Shown here piece by piece: positions 7,659 to 10,086 of a stretch of 10,086 bases of DNA. The notes under the pieces are model-generated. The model saw nothing but the letters and a program-made list of their open reading frames with translations, had not been told where the DNA came from and made no database searches. The position numbers and the translations under genes were made by a program. Origin of the DNA: Spirochaetales bacterium (GTDB lineage Bacteria; Spirochaetota; Spirochaetia; Sphaerochaetales; Sphaerochaetaceae); assembly GCA_017475725.1 (NCBI GenBank), contig JAFVFA010000249.1:1-10086 (forward strand). Direction: 5' to 3'. The number at the start of each line of letters is the position of its first letter. Position 1 is the first letter of the stretch.

Positions 7659-7670
7659 TAACTCAGTAAA
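7642..7670 (-). promoter_or_regulatory. Candidate main operon promoter
   Basis: On the minus strand TTTACT (7670-7665) is followed after 17 bases by TAGACT (7647-7642). Each box matches four of six consensus bases, and TGC directly before the -10 gives an extended -10. An A-rich stretch upstream (the complement of the T-run at 7682-7688 and beyond) resembles an UP element. The start point would be near 7635, giving a leader of about 25 bases with the GGAGGA site. The -35 box falls inside the inverted repeat at 7654-7674. Confidence 0.4.
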
Positions 7671-7674
7671 TTAT
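7654..7674. repeat. AT-rich inverted repeat in the divergent intergenic region, candidate operator
   Basis: ATAATT (7654-7659) and AATTAT (7669-7674) are perfect 6-base arms around a 9-base spacer. Spacer length and AT-rich arms resemble NagC/Mlc-type ROK operators. The element overlaps the -35 of the operon promoter and most of a CATAAT -10 candidate for the divergent hydrolase gene, so one bound repressor could silence both directions. Six-base A/T arms are short enough to occur by chance in such AT-rich sequence, which limits confidence. Confidence 0.35.
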
Positions 7675-7721
7675 TTCTTGCTTTTTTTCACATTTGGTCT
7701 ATCATCTAGATGGAGGAACCC

Positions 7722-8711
7722 ATGGAGATCAGAGGTGAGAAGATTGCTGAGTTTTTTCATAACTTCATATGTTACAGAGTATTGGATGACGGATTTGTTC
7801 ATCCGCTGAGATATACTGAGAAACAGGTTGCCCACCTGTCGGCCTTCTCTGAGAGACAGGCGACAAGGGCCTTGGCTTCCGCAAACATAACGGTTGAGCT
7901 GATGACAAACTCAAGTCATGTAGGCATGTTCATGAGATTGCTTCCCGGTTCCTCAAGGGAGAGCGGAGCCGTTGAAGTTTTTGTGAACGGCAAGCAGTCA
8001 GGCACCTTTCCTCTTATTAATGAGAGGGACTGCAGTGTTGATGTGGCACTGGAGGGGGAGATGAATAAGGTGACGTTTTATCTGCCCTGGTCCATGCAAA
8101 CCGAAATAGAGAAGATCATGGTGGATGATGACTCGCTTGTCCGGAGAACGGGACGCAGAAACAAGACCATAATCTGCATGGGAGACTCGATCACCCAGGG
8201 CTACATGGCTGACGAACCGACGAAAACCTACGTGGGAAGACTCTCAACCCATTTTGATGCGGAGATCATCAACCAGGGCAATGGCGGTTACTTCCTTGAC
8301 GAGGACCTTCTTGACGAGGACATCGGAGTGAAACCTGACCTTGTCTCTTTCGCCTACGGTACGAACGACTATTCAAGGAACTCCGACCCGGAGGTGATAA
8401 GAGGGAACCTCAGATCCTTTCTGGACAAGCTGACAGGAATTTTCCCCAAGACCCCTATCATCTGCATAACCGCCCCATACAGGGGAAGCGAGAAGCACTT
8501 CAACAGGGTAAAGGATTTGGGATGGGGCTACGACAAACTGATTGAGGTCTTCCATGAGGTGTGTTCAGGATACAGCCAGGTCACAGTGGTGGACGACCCT
8601 GTCCCGCATGGGCAGGATTGCTTCTACTCCGACTACACGCATCCGACAGCCCTGGGTTTTGAGCACTATTTCAACAAGTTGAGACCAGTGGTCAAAGAGC
8701 TTCTGGGCTGA
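7722..8711 (+). CDS. SGNH/GDSL-family hydrolase, probable carbohydrate esterase
   Basis: A 329-residue protein in two parts. Residues about 20-135 form a strand-rich N-terminal domain ending in VTFYLPWSMQTEIEKIMVDD (117-136), as in two-domain SGNH esterases. The SGNH catalytic domain follows: block I GDSITQG (155-161, nucleophile Ser156), block II Gly186 in NQGNGG, block III GTND (213-216, Asn215) and block V DYTHP (Asp304, His307). All four catalytic blocks are intact. There is no signal peptide or membrane segment, so it should act in the cytoplasm, probably on O-acyl (perhaps acetyl) groups of an imported sugar. ATG 7722 is chosen because GGAGG at 7712-7716 lies five bases upstream; the frame's ATG at 7710 overlaps this SD. 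It is divergent from the FAD enzyme operon across 111 bases and shares its control region. Its 3' end overlaps the convergent helicase-nuclease gene. Substrate unknown. Confidence 0.9.
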   Translation: MEIRGEKIAEFFHNFICYRVLDDGFVHPLRYTEKQVAHLSAFSERQATRALASANITVELMTNSSHVGMFMRLLPGSSRESGAVEVFVNGKQSGTFPLINERDCSVDVALEGEMNKVTFYLPWSMQTEIEKIMVDDDSLVRRTGRRNKTIICMGDSITQGYMADEPTKTYVGRLSTHFDAEIINQGNGGYFLDEDLLDEDIGVKPDLVSFAYGTNDYSRNSDPEVIRGNLRSFLDKLTGIFPKTPIICITAPYRGSEKHFNRVKDLGWGYDKLIEVFHEVCSGYSQVTVVDDPVPHGQDCFYSDYTHPTALGFEHYFNKLRPVVKELLG

Positions 8712-10086
8712 CAGGATTTCCTTTCTTGTCCCAGAAACCTCCAAGGCTTCCGTCCCTCAGATAGTACAGGGTCCCATAGCACCTCTTGCCGTATATCTGC
8801 TCCGCCACCTTTATGTAGGCAAGTATCTGCATGCGATGCTCCTCCGGGTTTCGGATGCTGTCGCTCTTGTAGTCGACCACAAGGTTGTAGCCATCCCCAA
8901 GGACAAGAAGATCTATGACCCCTTCAAGTGCAACGTCGGGCAGCTCCTCATCGAATGTATAGAACCTCAGCTCCTCAAGGGTCTTCCTCCCCTTGACATG
9001 CTTGCTGAAGAACTCGCTGCGGATAAATGAGTCAGCGAAGCCCCGTGCCTGTCCAAGCAGCAGACTGTTATCGGAATCGGCATCACAGACATGGCACTCG
9101 ACATCATCATAGCTGCCGAACCTGAGCAGGTGCTCCAGCACCTGATGGCAGAGGGTTCCGAACTTATCATGCAAGTTGGCTGTGCCCAATATGGAATCAA
9201 CAGCATATCTTTTCAGTTCAACACAAGAATCTGAGCCATCATCTGTCTTTCTGAGCCTCTTCAGGTCTGTGACTCCCATTCGGGTTGCGCGGCTCTTGAA
9301 CCCGGTGAAGCAGGAAGGGTCAGCGGCCTTGAGGCAGGAATCCACAGATGGAGTCCAAGCCATTCTCCTGGTCTTGGAGATGTCTTCAATCGTCACATCG
9401 CTGTTGGCGCAGGTATGTGTGCTGACATCAGCCCCCACTGCGTCCATGTACCACTTGAGTACATCACCTGAGCTGATGTCCCCTCCCTTGTTGACCTTGT
9501 ATCCTCCAACAAGGATCAGATGGTCCTTTGCCCTGGTCAGGGCAACATACATCACACGTTTCAGTTCCGCCAGCTCTCGGTCCTTGCGGTCCTTCTCCAG
9601 CAGCTTCTGGACCCCCCTGTTCTCCGAGGCTATCAGATTCCCGTTGTACTCGAAGACATAGCTGTCCTTGTCGTTCTGGTTCGTGCCTCCAATCCCCGCG
9701 AAGATCACGACCTTGAACTCCAGTCCCTTGGACTTGTGGACCGTCATTATCTGGACACCCGAGCGCTCACGCTTAAGGACGCTGGTCTCAGGCAGCTTGT
9801 CAGCCTTGCCCAGGGTATTTCTCAGGAATCTGGCGTAATCCGAAAGGCCCCTGCCCTCTGCCTCGTACTGCACAGCATACGAATACAGGTAATCATAGTG
9901 CTCCTCGAAGATTCTCCTGTCATCATTGGAGGACAGGTAGGCCTTGTAGCCTCCGTCTATGTACAGAAGCTCAAGCAGTTCAGGGATTGAAAGCCTGAAG
10001 GCCCTCTCCCTGACAATTTCAAGGAAAGAGCTGAAAGCCTTGAACCGCTCCGAATCGACTGGCTCCACGTCCCTGTCTTCAAGGAC
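8692..10086 (-). CDS. AddA/RecB-like UvrD-family helicase-nuclease, C-terminal part (5' end outside window)
   Basis: The frame is open through the right edge, giving the last 464 residues of what is normally a protein of about 1,000-1,200. The in-frame GTG at 10068 is an internal valine with open codons upstream, not a start. Helicase motif V region VQIMTVHKSKGLEF lies at 111-124 and motif VI VMYVALTRAKDHLIL at 178-192. The C-terminal PD-(D/E)XK nuclease shows His314 (GTLCH), Asp392 (GVIDLL), Asp405 and Lys407 (VVDYKSD) and Gln420, so it looks catalytically intact. The family degrades double-strand ends and loads RecA in homologous recombination; an AddB partner would be expected upstream. 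AddA is more likely than RecB from the general layout, but the missing N-terminus prevents a firm choice, so no symbol is given. It is unrelated in function to the sugar operon. Confidence 0.88.
   Translation of the reverse strand, partial: VLEDRDVEPVDSERFKAFSSFLEIVRERAFRLSIPELLELLYIDGGYKAYLSSNDDRRIFEEHYDYLYSYAVQYEAEGRGLSDYARFLRNTLGKADKLPETSVLKRERSGVQIMTVHKSKGLEFKVVIFAGIGGTNQNDKDSYVFEYNGNLIASENRGVQKLLEKDRKDRELAELKRVMYVALTRAKDHLILVGGYKVNKGGDISSGDVLKWYMDAVGADVSTHTCANSDVTIEDISKTRRMAWTPSVDSCLKAADPSCFTGFKSRATRMGVTDLKRLRKTDDGSDSCVELKRYAVDSILGTANLHDKFGTLCHQVLEHLLRFGSYDDVECHVCDADSDNSLLLGQARGFADSFIRSEFFSKHVKGRKTLEELRFYTFDEELPDVALEGVIDLLVLGDGYNLVVDYKSDSIRNPEEHRMQILAYIKVAEQIYGKRCYGTLYYLRDGSLGGFWDKKGNPVSPEAL

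Noticed and set aside
7682..7688. Run of seven T as a plus-strand terminator
   Set aside because: No stem precedes it and no plus-strand gene ends upstream. It is better read as an A-tract upstream of the minus-strand promoter.
8683..8693. Short palindrome GACCAGTGGTC at the end of the hydrolase gene
   Set aside because: The one-base centre cannot form a hairpin loop and no T-run follows, so it is not a terminator. It lies in coding sequence and is likely chance.
9176..9990. Plus-strand open frames of about 160 codons opposite the helicase-nuclease gene
   Set aside because: They are low-complexity translations lying fully inside the conserved helicase region on the minus strand. I see no SD or family signature.

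Overview
The window is a compact chromosomal segment from a bacterium with moderate GC (about half, judged by eye) and clear Shine-Dalgarno (SD) sites such as GGAGGA. Six genes lie head to tail on the minus strand, one runs divergently on the plus strand, and a truncated helicase-nuclease gene converges on it from the right edge. Protein style (xylulokinase, ROK regulator, sorbitol-type dehydrogenase, AddA-like nuclease) suggests an anaerobic, carbohydrate-fermenting organism such as a Sphaerochaeta-like spirochaete or a Firmicute. This taxonomic guess is weak, because no rRNA or other marker is present.

Minus-strand operon, in transcription order from about 7640 leftwards: a FAD-dependent oxidoreductase with a C-terminal discoidin-like domain (7610-5754); a short-chain dehydrogenase (5744-4974); a 77-base gap holding an inverted repeat with a consensus -10 box; a zinc-dependent sorbitol/xylitol-type dehydrogenase (4896-3862); a ROK-family regulator (3865-2681); a xylulokinase (2668-1175); and a second FAD-dependent oxidoreductase that runs off the left edge (1172 to beyond 1). 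Apart from the 77-base gap, junctions are 12 bases or less, or overlap, so one transcript is likely. The simplest reading is polyol or pentose catabolism. The dehydrogenases would oxidise a polyol to a ketose such as D-xylulose, and xylulokinase would phosphorylate it into the pentose phosphate pathway. The ROK protein would regulate the operon, and the two FAD enzymes would act on an unidentified sugar-like substrate upstream. No transporter is visible; it may lie past the left edge.

Plus strand: an SGNH/GDSL hydrolase (7722-8711) is transcribed divergently from the operon. The shared 111-base intergenic region holds overlapping candidate promoters and an AT-rich inverted repeat. A cytoplasmic esterase that deacylates the substrate would fit, but this is inference.

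Right edge: the C-terminal part of an AddA/RecB-like helicase-nuclease (10086-8692, minus), a housekeeping DNA repair function probably unrelated to the operon. Its 3' end overlaps the hydrolase gene by 20 bases.

There is no gene-free stretch over 300 bases. I saw no tRNA, rRNA, CRISPR array, insertion sequence or convincing intrinsic terminator.
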